Source: Nocardioides terrigena
GTDB taxonomy: Bacteria > Actinomycetota > Actinomycetes > Propionibacteriales > Nocardioidaceae
NCBI RefSeq assembly: GCF_003047265.1
Contig: NZ_PZYY01000012.1
Location: 1-64,000 of the forward strand
Direction of reading: 5' to 3'
DNA length: 64,000 bases
The position numbers and the translations under genes are program-made. The notes below the pieces were generated by a model. The model was not told where the DNA came from and did no database searches. It saw only the letters and a program-made list of their open reading frames with translations. Shown piece by piece: positions 1 through 7,793 of the stretch (its first letter is position 1; the number at the start of each line of letters is the position of its first letter).

Positions 1-146
1 CGGGAGTCACAGAAGTCGCAAAGCGCTCCAACATCCCGGCCCGTCCCTACCAGCATACGAACCACTCACGTGGCTTGAAGTTCCTTAGGAACTCATCGCT
101 CGTCGAGCTCGAGATCCCCTGTGGACAGCGTCCGGACCGCTGCTCC
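1..146. other. non-coding stretch at window start
   Basis: I see no convincing gene here. The only structure found is a perfect 7-1-7 palindrome at 79-93 (AGTTCCT T AGGAACT), about 55 bp downstream of the minus-strand YCII gene. It is too short and AT-containing to be a typical actinobacterial terminator and could equally be an operator for a gene outside the window. Confidence 0.4.
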
Positions 147-473
147 TCAGCCCAGGAACGGCCTCATCTCGACCCGGCGGTGGCAGGCCTCTGAGCCGGC
201 CGCGGCGATGGCGAGCGCCGCTTCGCGATCGGCGGCCTCGATGACCCAGAAGCCGCCGAGGTACTCCTTGGACTCCAGGAACGGACCGTCGGTGACGATG
301 GCCCGACCACCACGGTTGTCGAGGACGGTGGCCGTGTCGGGCGCCGCGAGGCCGCCGGCGAAGACCCAGTGGCCATCGGCCCTGAGCCGGTCGTTGAACG
401 CGTCGATGGCGGCCATCTCGGTGCCGGTGGCGGACTCGGTGCTGTCGTCGATCACGGAAATCAGGAACTGCAT
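147..473 (-). CDS. YCII-related (DGPF domain) protein
   Basis: The product is a 108-residue soluble single-domain protein of the YCII/DGPF family. It carries the family signature D62-G-P-F followed by a KEYLGGFWVIEA stretch, and the central DGP segment is the conserved core of the ferredoxin-like fold. The ATG at 473 is preceded by an AGGAG Shine-Dalgarno about 8 nt upstream. The exact reaction of most members is unknown. Many are encoded next to ECF sigma factors and act in small redox or stress operons, but no sigma gene lies beside this one inside the window. The length is normal for the family. Function beyond the family assignment is not inferable. Confidence 0.85.
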   Translation of the reverse strand: MQFLISVIDDSTESATGTEMAAIDAFNDRLRADGHWVFAGGLAAPDTATVLDNRGGRAIVTDGPFLESKEYLGGFWVIEAADREAALAIAAAGSEACHRRVEMRPFLG

Positions 474-599
474 CGCGAATCATCTCCTGTGACGGGGGCG
501 CCCCTGCTGGACGCCCGCTCACCCTTGCCACGAACGGGCTCGCCCCGATCCGACACCGGACGCCACACGGCTTTCAAGACAGCACCGCGTTCCAGCAGG

Positions 600-2072
600 T
601 CAGCGCCTCCCCGGCCGCGGGAGCTCGGGGACCGGCCGCCGGCAGCCGTTGCCCCGGCAGTCCTCGAGCCGGTCGCGCAGGAGCCCGGTGAGCTGCCGCC
701 GGATCCGCTGGTAGCGCGGGTCCGCGTGGACGTTGGTGAGCTGGTAGGGGTCCCGGCGCCGGTCGTAGAGCTCGCGGAGCCGCGGCTTCTTCCAGCGGAC
801 CAGCGTGTAGCGGTCGGTCCGCACCCCGCGGAACGTCCACGCCCGCGCCTTCACCTTGCCCTTGGACCCGGCCTGGAGCAGCAGCGCCCGGTCGGGCTGC
901 GGCCGGTCGGCGACGGCGTACGGCAGCAGGCTCGCCCCGTCCGTACGCCGCATCGGCCGCGCGCCGGCGAGCTCGGCGATGGTGGGGGCGAGGTCGATCA
1001 TGGCGACGGTCTGCGTCCGGCGCTGGCCGGCCGGGATGCCGGGACCCCGCATCAGCAGGGGCACGCGGACGGCCTCCTCGTAGGGCACGTTCTTGCCGAC
1101 CAGCCGGTGCTCGCCGAAGAGGTAGCCGTTGTCGGACGTGAACATCAGCACGGTGTTCTCCAGCTCGCCCGTCCGGTCGAGCTCCTCGACGATCCCGGCG
1201 ACGGCCTCGTCGAGCGCGGCCAGGGCACGGATCCGCTGGGTGAAGAGCCGCTGGGCGTCGGTCCGCGAGCGCGCGGGCGCGGACGTGCCGCGGGCCTTCG
1301 CCCAGGCCCCGCGCTTGTTGAAGGAGGGCGAGTCGAGGGCCGGGAGGCGGACGTCGCCGAGGATGTCGGCATGCCGCTCCGCCGCCGGCGGCGGGCCCGA
1401 GCAGTCGGGCTGCGGGTTGCCCTGGCAGGTGCCGTGCGGAGCGAGAAAGCTGGACCACAGGAAGAACGGCTGGTCACCGGCGCTGAGGTCGCGGACGAGC
1501 TGGCGGGACTGCTGGGCGACCTCGTCTGTGTGGTAGGCCTCGGGGCCGAAGCGCACGAGCTCGCCGTCGGCGTACTGCAGGAACGAGTGGTAGTCGGAGA
1601 GCACCCCGATGATCGGCCGCCACCGGTCCCAGCCGGGCTCGATCCCGTCGGTCTCGTCGTACCCGTGCAGGTACTTGCCGACGAAGCCGGTCTCGTAACC
1701 GGCCCGCTGCAACCACACCGGCAGTGCCGTCGACGGGTCGAAGCCCTCGTGGCCGCCCCACGGCGGCCCGTTGGTGCGGACGCCGTTGTTGTGGGCGTAC
1801 TGCCCGGACAGGATCTGCGCCCGCGAGGGGCAGCAGTTGGGGTGCGGGGCGACCATGTCGGAGAAGGTCACGCCGGCCCGGCCGAGCAGGCGTCGGGTCC
1901 GCGGCATCCAGCGCAGCTCGACGGCGGTCTGGTCGTCGGAGGTGATCAGCACGATGTTGGGCGGTCGCGGGTCCGCCCGCTGCGACGAGGCCAGCTCGAC
2001 GCTCGCGAGCGTGCCCGTCGTCGCCAGCACGAGGGCAGCGGTCATCAGGACGAGGTGGTGGGTGGGTCTCAC
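600..2072 (-). CDS. secreted sulfatase (alkaline-phosphatase superfamily)
   Basis: This 490-residue protein starts with a GTG at 2072 and has an N-terminal hydrophobic segment (residues about 7-27) that reads as a signal peptide. The mature part begins with the metal-binding strand PNIVLITSDDQ (residues 38-48). The sulfatase signature C80-C-P-S-R84 is followed by AQILSG, so C80 should become the catalytic formylglycine. A second metal site, TSDNGYLFGEH, lies in the C-terminal half. Arylsulfatase and N-sulfoglucosamine sulfohydrolase families share this layout and hydrolyse sulfate esters outside the membrane. The substrate cannot be told. A formylglycine-generating enzyme would be needed and is not in the window. 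It follows ppk2 on the same strand after 60 bp. Confidence 0.9.
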   Translation of the reverse strand: MRPTHHLVLMTAALVLATTGTLASVELASSQRADPRPPNIVLITSDDQTAVELRWMPRTRRLLGRAGVTFSDMVAPHPNCCPSRAQILSGQYAHNNGVRTNGPPWGGHEGFDPSTALPVWLQRAGYETGFVGKYLHGYDETDGIEPGWDRWRPIIGVLSDYHSFLQYADGELVRFGPEAYHTDEVAQQSRQLVRDLSAGDQPFFLWSSFLAPHGTCQGNPQPDCSGPPPAAERHADILGDVRLPALDSPSFNKRGAWAKARGTSAPARSRTDAQRLFTQRIRALAALDEAVAGIVEELDRTGELENTVLMFTSDNGYLFGEHRLVGKNVPYEEAVRVPLLMRGPGIPAGQRRTQTVAMIDLAPTIAELAGARPMRRTDGASLLPYAVADRPQPDRALLLQAGSKGKVKARAWTFRGVRTDRYTLVRWKKPRLRELYDRRRDPYQLTNVHADPRYQRIRRQLTGLLRDRLEDCRGNGCRRPVPELPRPGRR

Positions 2073-2132
2073 GCGGGGTATGACAGCACGCCGACGGAGT
2101 TGGTTGTCGCCCCCGTGCGGCGTGTTCCCGCG

Positions 2133-2963
2133 TCAGAAGGCGGAGGGGACGAACGTCTGCTCGTACATCGGGGTCCGGACGTAGGGGATGTCCCTCACCG
2201 CGGGCAGCACGACGGGGTCGGGCGCCACGTCCTCGTAGTCGAACTGGTCGAGCAGGTGGGTGATGCAGTTGAGCCGGGCCGCCTTCTTGTCGTCGGACGG
2301 GACGACGTACCACGGGGCCTGCTTGATGTCGGTGTACTGGAAGGTGACGTCCTTGGCCTCGGAGTAGCGGACGTAGAGCTCGCGCTCGGCGAGGTCCATG
2401 TCGGACAGCTTCCAGCGCTTGAGGGGCTCGGCGTTGCGCGCCTCGAAGCGCCGCTGCTGCTCCTCGGCGCTGACGGAGAACCAGTACTTCAGGACCACGA
2501 TCCCCGACCTGACGAGCATCCGCTCGAACTCGGGACAGCTGCGCAGGAACTCCTGGTGCTGGTCCTCGGTGCAGAACTCCATCACCCACTCGACGTTCGA
2601 GCGGTTGTACCAGCTCCGGTCGAACAGGACCATCTCCCCCGCGGCGGGCAGGTGCTCGACGTAGCGCTGGAAGTACCACTGGGTGCGCTCGCGGTCGGTG
2701 GGCTTGGGCAGTGCGACGATCCGCACCGTGCGCGGGCTGGTGCGCTCGGTGATCCGCTTGATGACCCCGCCCTTGCCGGCCGAGCCGCGGCCCTCGAAGA
2801 TCACCAGCACCTTGAGGCCCTGGGACTGGATCCAGTACTGCAGGAGCACCAGCTGCTCCTGCAGGCGCTCCATCTCGGCGTCGTAGACGGACGACCGCAG
2901 GCGGCCGGACGGCTTGTAGCGCGTGGAGTCGGTGCGGTCGGGCGGGGTGTGACGCTTGGTCAT
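2133..2963 (-). CDS. ppk2: polyphosphate kinase 2 family protein
   Basis: The 276-residue product is a single-domain (class I size) PPK2, which transfers phosphate between polyphosphate and nucleoside diphosphates. Visible motifs are the P-loop E57-GRGSAGKGG (residues 57-66), the lid-type RERTQWYFQRY (91-101), and the Walker B segment VLFDRSWYNR (112-121) with D115. The P-loop differs from the usual GRDxAGKGG: the aspartate is a glycine (codon GGC). Near the C terminus QYTDIKQAPWY is the typical substrate-contact region. The ATG at 2963 has a GGAGACACC leader. It stands alone between the hydrolase operon and the sulfatase. Family assignment is firm; activity with the altered P-loop is less so. 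Confidence 0.93.
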   Translation of the reverse strand: MTKRHTPPDRTDSTRYKPSGRLRSSVYDAEMERLQEQLVLLQYWIQSQGLKVLVIFEGRGSAGKGGVIKRITERTSPRTVRIVALPKPTDRERTQWYFQRYVEHLPAAGEMVLFDRSWYNRSNVEWVMEFCTEDQHQEFLRSCPEFERMLVRSGIVVLKYWFSVSAEEQQRRFEARNAEPLKRWKLSDMDLAERELYVRYSEAKDVTFQYTDIKQAPWYVVPSDDKKAARLNCITHLLDQFDYEDVAPDPVVLPAVRDIPYVRTPMYEQTFVPSAF

Positions 2964-3036
2964 GGTGTCTCCTGTCCGCGCTCATCGTCGCGGGGCGACG
3001 GCCACCGGGCAAGGGCCTGTCCGAACGCGACCGGGA

Positions 3037-3798
3037 TCAGTCGTCGGCGAGGTAGGGGTCGCACCACGCACTGATGATGCGGGCCGCCCTCTTGGCCTGG
3101 TTGCGGCCGGTGAGCAGGTGGTCGGCGCCCTCGAGCGAGACGAAGCTCCGCGGGTGCCGCGCCGCCCGAAAGATCTCGCTCGCGTTGGCGATGCCGACGG
3201 TGTTGTCGGTCGGGGAGTGCATCACCAGGAGCGCCCGCCGCAGCGTCCTGATCTGCTCGTGGAGGTCGGCGGCGCGCACGTCCTCGACGAAGTGCCGGCG
3301 CAGGGTGAGTGCCTTGCCGCCGACGGGGAACGGTGCCTCGCCGTCCTCCATGATCCGCTCCAGCAGCGCGTCGTAGTGGTGCTCCACGTGGGAGGGGTCG
3401 TACGGCGCGCCGACGCTCGCCACGGCCCGCACGCCCTCGACCTCGTGCGCGGCCGCGATCACCGCGGCACCGCCGAACGAGTGGCCGACCAGGAGCCGCA
3501 CCTCGCGGCCCGCGTCGTTCATGAAGCGCACCGCCTGCGCGGTGTCGGCGATCTTGTGCGAGAAGGACCCGTCGCCCCAGTCGCCCTCGGAGTGACCGAG
3601 GCCCAGGTTGTCGAAGCGGAGCATCCCGATGCCCTCGGCGGCGAGCTGCTTGCACATGCGGTTGGCCGCGGGACAGTCCTTGCCCAGCGTGAAGCCGTGG
3701 GAGAATACGCCCCAGCCGCGGACCTGGCCCTCGGGGTGGTCGAGGAGGCCGGCCAGGCGCGGGCCGCTCGTGCTGGGGAACCAGACCTTCTCGCTCAC
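3037..3798 (-). CDS. alpha/beta hydrolase
   Basis: This 253-residue soluble alpha/beta hydrolase has its nucleophile elbow at G105-H-S-F-G-G with Ser107, an oxyanion-type SHGF at residues 33-36, an acidic residue in SPTDNTV, and the catalytic His in EGADHLL. The architecture matches the short serine hydrolases related to dienelactone hydrolase and to the hydrolase half of hydrolase-OsmC proteins; no OsmC domain follows here. The GTG start at 3798 overlaps the stop of the upstream FAD enzyme in a GTGA junction, so it is the last gene of a translationally coupled four-gene operon. The substrate is unknown; by context it may act on a lipid or ester handled by the two FAD enzymes. Confidence 0.85.
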   Translation of the reverse strand: MSEKVWFPSTSGPRLAGLLDHPEGQVRGWGVFSHGFTLGKDCPAANRMCKQLAAEGIGMLRFDNLGLGHSEGDWGDGSFSHKIADTAQAVRFMNDAGREVRLLVGHSFGGAAVIAAAHEVEGVRAVASVGAPYDPSHVEHHYDALLERIMEDGEAPFPVGGKALTLRRHFVEDVRAADLHEQIRTLRRALLVMHSPTDNTVGIANASEIFRAARHPRSFVSLEGADHLLTGRNQAKRAARIISAWCDPYLADD

Positions 3799-4757
3799 GA
3801 CAGCCGCTCCACGAGGGCCCGGCCCAGGTCGCGGCCGGACAGCCACGCGGTCTCCACCTTGGGCGACGCGCCCCAGCCGTCCCCGCACGCCCCGACGAGC
3901 CCGCCGGGGCCGTCGACCAGCGCATGGGTGGCGGTCCGCTCCCCCACCGGTCGGGCAAAGGTCCAGCGGTGCACGTGCACCTCGTCCGGCTCGGGCAACG
4001 ACATCAGCGACCGCAGCGCGGCCACCAGCTCGGGACCGGCGGCGGCCGGGTCCTCCAGGTGCCGACCGGCGAAGTCCGGGGTCGAGTGCACGACCAGCAC
4101 CGGGGCGTCGTCACCCCGTCGCCGTCCGTCGTCGGCCACCCACGCCACGACCGGGTGGTCGTTGACGAACGCGCCGTCGAAGCGGCCCGTCGGGCTGACG
4201 TGGTCCCAGCTGCGCTCGGCCCACGTGGCCGCCATGGCCAGCACCGGCTCGAACTCGCGGTCGAGCCGGGCCGCGAGCGGGTGGTCGTCACCGACGAGGC
4301 GGCGGGCCTGCGGGTCGGGCATGGCCAGCACGACGGCGGCACCGTCGAGCGCGTCGACGTCCGCGACGTCGTGCCGCTCGATCTCCAGGCCCGCCGCCAG
4401 GTCCTCGACCAGCGACCGCAGGCCACCGGGTGCACCCCATCGCAGTGGACCGGTCTTGGCGACCGGGTCGCCGTCTCCGATCGCGCAGAACGTGTCGGTC
4501 CACGGCCGGGCGAGCCCGCGCTCGCGCCAGCCCTCCACCACCGCGAGGAAGTCGTCGTCGGAGGTCGTGAGGTACGACGCGCCGAGGTCGACCGGGCGGT
4601 CCCACAGCCGGCGCGAGGCCATCCGGCCACCGGGCTTCCGGCCGCGGTCGAGGACCCGGACGGGCACCCCGGCCGCCCGCAGCTCGCGGGCGCACGCCAC
4701 CCCGGACAGCCCGGCACCGACGACCACGACCCCCGGGGCACCCTCGCTCGCACTCAC
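3795..4757 (-). CDS. renalase-like FAD-dependent oxidoreductase
   Basis: About 320 residues from the GTG at 4757. The N terminus is a dinucleotide-binding motif (VVVVGAGLSG) followed by a glycine-rich RKPGGRMASRR segment that places FAD, as in renalase and other amine-oxidase-like flavoproteins. Family members oxidise amines or reduced-nicotinamide by-products. There is no signal peptide or membrane segment. A longer in-frame extension to 4823 exists but is Arg/Ser-rich and would run into the preceding gene, so the GTG is preferred. Its stop overlaps the hydrolase start, and it begins 7 bp after the membrane protein gene. Substrate not determinable from sequence. Confidence 0.83.
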   Translation of the reverse strand: MSASEGAPGVVVVGAGLSGVACARELRAAGVPVRVLDRGRKPGGRMASRRLWDRPVDLGASYLTTSDDDFLAVVEGWRERGLARPWTDTFCAIGDGDPVAKTGPLRWGAPGGLRSLVEDLAAGLEIERHDVADVDALDGAAVVLAMPDPQARRLVGDDHPLAARLDREFEPVLAMAATWAERSWDHVSPTGRFDGAFVNDHPVVAWVADDGRRRGDDAPVLVVHSTPDFAGRHLEDPAAAGPELVAALRSLMSLPEPDEVHVHRWTFARPVGERTATHALVDGPGGLVGACGDGWGASPKVETAWLSGRDLGRALVERLS

Positions 4758-4764
4758 GGCGCCA

Positions 4765-5178
4765 TCATCCCCCGGCGAGCACCGCGACCGTCGCGGCGAC
4801 CGCTCCGAGGACGGCGAACGCACAGCGCCACCGGTCGGCCACGAGCAGCCGCGCCACGAGCACGTCGTCGCGGTCGGCGAGGCGACCGTGGACCGGCGCG
4901 GCCGCCAGGGCGGTCGTGGCCAGCGCCAGGCCGGTCAGGGCGAGCGCCAGCCACCCGGGGAGGTCGGGCCCCGAGGCCACCAGGAGCCCCCCGGTGACCA
5001 GCACGGCGAGGTAGAGCACGCCCACGAGCGGGGCGATGGTCCGCGAGTGCCGAGCGTGCGCGGCGCGCCACTCCTCGCTCGACCGACGGGCCAGCACCGG
5101 GTAGACGAGGAGGGTGACCGTCAGCTGGAAGCCCGCGTGCCAGGCCGTCGCGACGGCGAAGGCGACGACCGCGCTCAC
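4765..5178 (-). CDS. small four-helix membrane protein
   Basis: A 137-residue hydrophobic protein with four likely transmembrane helices (about residues 4-28, 48-68, 75-95 and 117-136). A conserved-looking WHAGFQLTVTLLVYPVL lies in the first helix, reminiscent of DUF1772-type membrane proteins. Its GTG start at 5178 overlaps the stop of the upstream FAD enzyme (GTGA), which argues strongly for the start and for co-translation. The frame continues upstream inside the neighbouring gene only as an antisense-like Arg/Ala shadow. I do not recognise a function. Position between two flavoproteins suggests it anchors or supplies them. Confidence 0.75.
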   Translation of the reverse strand: MSAVVAFAVATAWHAGFQLTVTLLVYPVLARRSSEEWRAAHARHSRTIAPLVGVLYLAVLVTGGLLVASGPDLPGWLALALTGLALATTALAAAPVHGRLADRDDVLVARLLVADRWRCAFAVLGAVAATVAVLAGG

Positions 5179-6410
5179 CGCAGTGCCGCGAGCACGGCCT
5201 CCGCGGCGCGCTGCCCGCTGACCAGCGCGCCCTGGATCGAGCCGGTGTCGCGGTGGTCGCCGCACACCACCAGCTCGCCCACCTGCACGGGACGCGTGGC
5301 GGAGTACGGCGCGGGCTGGGCCGGCAGCGCGTCGGGCACCTCGTGCCGCGCGACCACCTCCCACCGGGTCGGGTCGACTCCCAGCAGGTCGCCGGCGTGC
5401 CGGCGCACCACCGCCTCGTCGGTCACCCGCCCCGGCCCGAGGAGGGCCGAGCCCTGCACGAGGTGACGGCCCGGGGGTGCGTAGGACGGCGCCGCCCGGG
5501 AGACGACCGCCGCGTCGACCAGCGGCCCGCGCGGGTCGCGGCGGGCGTCGACGTGGAGCAGGTCGGTGGACGGGGCGTCCTGGGCCGACCACCACGTGGT
5601 GACCACGCCCTTGGTCGCGGGGACCTCGATCCCGGCGAGCTCCCGGGCCCGCGGGCCGTCGGTGGCGACCACCACCTGCCGGGCGGTCCAGGTCCGGTCG
5701 GACGTCGTCACCGTGGCGCCCGTGACCCCCTCGACGCGGTGGCCGAGGAGCACCCGGTCGCCGAGCGGGGCGGCGAGCTGCTCGGGCAGCGCCTGCATGC
5801 CCGCGACCGGCAGCGACGGCACCCCGCGGGCGAACATCCAGGCCAGCAGCAGGGCGAAGCGGTCGGCCGTGCTGCCGTCGTCCTCCAGCAGCACGCCGGC
5901 GAGGAACCGGTCGACCACCCGCCGCAGCAGCCCGTCGACGCCGGCCCGGTCGAGGGCCTCGGCCCGGCCCACGTCGGCCCGTCCGGCCAGCACCTCGGAC
6001 AGTCGCGTGCGGCCACGGGGACGCAGGAGCGGGGCGGCCCACCGGAGCACGGCTGCCACCTCACGCGGGTGCGCGAGCGCCGTACGGGCCGTGCCCGGAA
6101 GCAGTCCCGGAGCCCGCAGCGGGTGCCCGAGGACCGACGTGCCCGACTCGGTGACGGCCGCGACGCCGGCCCCGAAGGCCTGGAGGCCGAGGGCGTCGAC
6201 GTCGACCCAGCGGCGTACGGCGGGGTAGGCGGGGTTGAGCAGCTGGAAGCCGCGGTCCACCAGGAACCCGTCGAACCGGTCGGTGCGGATCCGCCCGCCC
6301 ACGGCGTCCGCCGCCTCGAGCACGACCACCTCGTGGCCGGCGTCGTGCAGCACCCGCGCGCAGCGCAGCCCGGCCAGTCCGGCCCCCACCACCAGCACGT
6401 CGGCGTCCAC
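5175..6410 (-). CDS. FAD-dependent amine-oxidase/phytoene-desaturase-like enzyme
   Basis: The 411-residue protein starts with GTG and the nucleotide-binding motif DVLVVGAGLAGLRCA (residues 4-18), then EAADAVGGRIRT and a DRGFQLL motif, the classic FAD-contact series of protoporphyrinogen oxidases, phytoene desaturases and monoamine oxidases. The C-terminal CGDHRDTGSIQGALVSGQRAA is the second FAD signature. No signal peptide is seen, so it is probably cytosolic or membrane-associated. It is the first gene of the operon 6410 to 3037 and is divergent from the amphi-Trp gene with a 93 bp gap. Substrate unknown; carotenoid genes are absent nearby, so a desaturase role is not supported by context. 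Confidence 0.85.
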   Translation of the reverse strand: MDADVLVVGAGLAGLRCARVLHDAGHEVVVLEAADAVGGRIRTDRFDGFLVDRGFQLLNPAYPAVRRWVDVDALGLQAFGAGVAAVTESGTSVLGHPLRAPGLLPGTARTALAHPREVAAVLRWAAPLLRPRGRTRLSEVLAGRADVGRAEALDRAGVDGLLRRVVDRFLAGVLLEDDGSTADRFALLLAWMFARGVPSLPVAGMQALPEQLAAPLGDRVLLGHRVEGVTGATVTTSDRTWTARQVVVATDGPRARELAGIEVPATKGVVTTWWSAQDAPSTDLLHVDARRDPRGPLVDAAVVSRAAPSYAPPGRHLVQGSALLGPGRVTDEAVVRRHAGDLLGVDPTRWEVVARHEVPDALPAQPAPYSATRPVQVGELVVCGDHRDTGSIQGALVSGQRAAEAVLAALR

Positions 6411-6503
6411 GCGGCGACCCTAGTGGGTCCCCCGTTGCGTGTGAGCCCAGCTGCGGCCCGCCTCGCTACGGTCGTGGGACAGCCACCACCAGAGGGAGAC
6501 ACC
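6411..6503. promoter_or_regulatory. divergent promoter region, FAD operon / amphi-Trp gene
   Basis: A 93 bp spacer separates two divergent genes. A possible plus-strand -10 element TACGGT lies at 6467-6472, about 30 bp before the amphi-Trp ATG at 6504, and AGAGGGAG at 6491-6498 is its ribosome binding site. No clear -35 or inverted repeat was found. Confidence 0.3.
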
Positions 6504-6719
6504 ATGGACCTGTTCGACATCGACGACACCCAGCGCATGAGCCGCGAGGACGCCGCCGCCCGGCTGCACGCCCTCGCCGACGCGATCGCCCGCAACAACT
6601 CCGTCGAGTTCCAGCGCGAGGGTCGCCGCATCACGGTCCGCATCCCCGACGAGGTCAACCTCAAGGTCGAGGTCGAGCTCGGCGACGACAACGAGCTGGA
6701 GATCGAGCTCACCTGGTGA
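6504..6719 (+). CDS. amphi-Trp domain protein
   Basis: A 71-residue acidic protein of the amphi-Trp domain family. It has an N-terminal helix ending in SREDAAARLHALADAIARNN, then a beta-strand pair (VEFQREGRRITVRIPDEVNLKVEVEL) and the family-defining C-terminal LEIELTW, whose last residue is the conserved tryptophan. These short proteins are common in actinobacteria and archaea and have no known biochemical function. The start is set by an AGAGGGAG ribosome binding site 5-12 nt upstream. The next gene begins 19 bp downstream on the same strand and may be co-transcribed. Confidence 0.85.
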   Translation: MDLFDIDDTQRMSREDAAARLHALADAIARNNSVEFQREGRRITVRIPDEVNLKVEVELGDDNELEIELTW

Positions 6720-6738
6720 CGACTGGCAGGCTGGGACG

Positions 6739-7074
6739 ATGACCACGATCAAGATCAACGCCATCACCGTCCCCGCCGGCTCGGGCGACGAGCTCGCCCA
6801 CCGCTTCGCCGCGCGCGCCGGCGCCGTCGACGGGGCCGAGGGGTTCGAGGGCTTCGAGCTCCTCCGCCCCACCGACGAGCGGGACCAGTGGCTCGTCATC
6901 ACGCGCTGGCGCGACGAGGAGTCGTTCCAGGCGTGGATGAGCTCGCCCGGCTTCGCGGAGGGACACCGCTCCGCGGCCGAGCGGGCCGGCGGCGACGCGC
7001 CCCGGCCGGTCTCCACGCACAGCGAGGTGTGGAGCTACGAGGTGGCCGGCGGCTCGGCCGCGTCCTCCGACTGA
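6739..7074 (+). CDS. MhuD-like heme-degrading antibiotic-biosynthesis monooxygenase
   Basis: The 111-residue protein is a single ABM ferredoxin-like domain. It resembles Mycobacterium MhuD along its whole length: a KINAI-VPAG start, GFEGFELLRP in the middle, and FQAWM after the second helix. The catalytic residues of MhuD, Asn7 and Trp66, fall at exactly the same positions, and the heme-ligand histidine is offered by His76 (His75 in MhuD). MhuD opens heme to mycobilin and releases iron, so an iron-salvage role is inferred. The ATG is preceded by CAGGCT six bases upstream, compatible with a leaderless transcript. The last 40 bp overlap the convergent DUF1801 gene. Confidence 0.87.
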   Translation: MTTIKINAITVPAGSGDELAHRFAARAGAVDGAEGFEGFELLRPTDERDQWLVITRWRDEESFQAWMSSPGFAEGHRSAAERAGGDAPRPVSTHSEVWSYEVAGGSAASSD

Positions 7075-7418
7075 GGGCTGTGCTCGGCCCGGTAGCGCTC
7101 CATCAGCCGGTCGAGCAGCGCTCCGAGGTCGGCGGCCATCTCGTCGTCGAGCGTGGCGAAGGAGAACGTCGCCCGCCCCGTGCGCCGCGCCAGCAGCGCC
7201 GGCGGCGACGCCGCCAGGTCGTCGGGGTAGCGGTCCGCGATGATGAGGTAGAGACCGACCTTGGCCTTGCCGCGCTTGAGCGCCGCGAAGTAGTCGTGTC
7301 CCGTGGCCCCCGGCCACACCAGGGACGGGACGCCGTAGATGGTGCCGTCCACCAGCTCGGGGCGGTAGCGGTCGAGCAGCCCGACGAGACGCGCCTCGAC
7401 GGCGGCCAGGTCGGTCAC
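7035..7418 (-). CDS. DUF1801-like protein
   Basis: A 127-residue soluble protein whose central part (DYFAALKRGKAKVGLYLIIADRYPD) looks like the YdhG/DUF1801 fold, a family loosely linked to iron handling and of unsettled function. The conserved GTIYGVPSLVW segment precedes it. The acidic C-terminal tail is predicted to be disordered. Its GTG start overlaps the stop of the upstream gene (GTGA at 7415-7418), so the two are co-translated. Its 3' end overlaps the 3' end of the MhuD-like gene by 40 bp antisense. Confidence 0.72.
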   Translation of the reverse strand: MTDLAAVEARLVGLLDRYRPELVDGTIYGVPSLVWPGATGHDYFAALKRGKAKVGLYLIIADRYPDDLAASPPALLARRTGRATFSFATLDDEMAADLGALLDRLMERYRAEHSPQSEDAAEPPATS

Positions 7419-7735
7419 GACCCCGCCTCGGGCACGGCCCCCTCGCGGCGCTCGTGGAGCCGCTGCTGCGCCTCAGCGAGGAAGGCCAGGCACGGCGCCT
7501 CGGAGTCGGGGTGCTTCTCGACGAGGTGGAAGGTCCAGCGGTCCATCGCGGCCATGAAGCCGTTGTCCTCACCGGGCCGGTAGGTCGACCAGGCCCGGTG
7601 GCCCTTGGCCCGGCAGCTCGAGCAGCTGATCTTGTAGACGAACTGCTGCTCGGCGTCGAGGTCGATCTTGACCCGCGCCAGCGGACCGCCCTGGGCCGCG
7701 GCCTTCCTCTCACGAGCGGAGCGGCTCGCCACCAT
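7415..7735 (-). CDS. hypothetical protein with CxxC
   Basis: I do not recognise this 106-residue protein. A basic N terminus (residues 1-25) is followed by VYKISCSSCRAKGHRAW with a C-S-S-C pair, then MDRWTFHLVEKHPDSEAPC, which holds an H-x3-H pair and another Cys. The layout could bind a metal. The ATG at 7735 has an AGGAGGA ribosome binding site. It is the first gene of a two-gene operon with the DUF1801-like gene, and both are divergent from selO. Confidence 0.65.
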   Translation of the reverse strand: MVASRSARERKAAAQGGPLARVKIDLDAEQQFVYKISCSSCRAKGHRAWSTYRPGEDNGFMAAMDRWTFHLVEKHPDSEAPCLAFLAEAQQRLHERREGAVPEAGS

Positions 7736-7781
7736 GTCGTCCTCCTGTGCTCACCGGACCGAGGACCCATCATGGCGGACG

Positions 7782-7787
7782 TAGGCT
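7782..7787 (+). promoter_or_regulatory. -10 element of selO, leaderless configuration
   Basis: TAGGCT is followed by exactly six bases and the GTG start at 7794, the spacing expected when transcription starts on the start codon. No Shine-Dalgarno is present. No good -35 is visible. Confidence 0.45.
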
Positions 7788-7793
7788 CGACGG

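Noticed and set aside
1..90. tRNA gene or attachment site at the window edge
   Set aside because: No cloverleaf pairing or CCA-type end could be drawn; only a short palindrome was found.
503..599. CCTGCTGGA/TCCAGCAGG inverted repeat after the sulfatase
   Set aside because: The arms are 9 bp and 79 bp apart, compatible with chance in GC-rich DNA.
369..3074. A 901-codon plus-strand open frame
   Set aside because: It is antisense to the sulfatase and ppk2 genes, whose catalytic motifs are intact.
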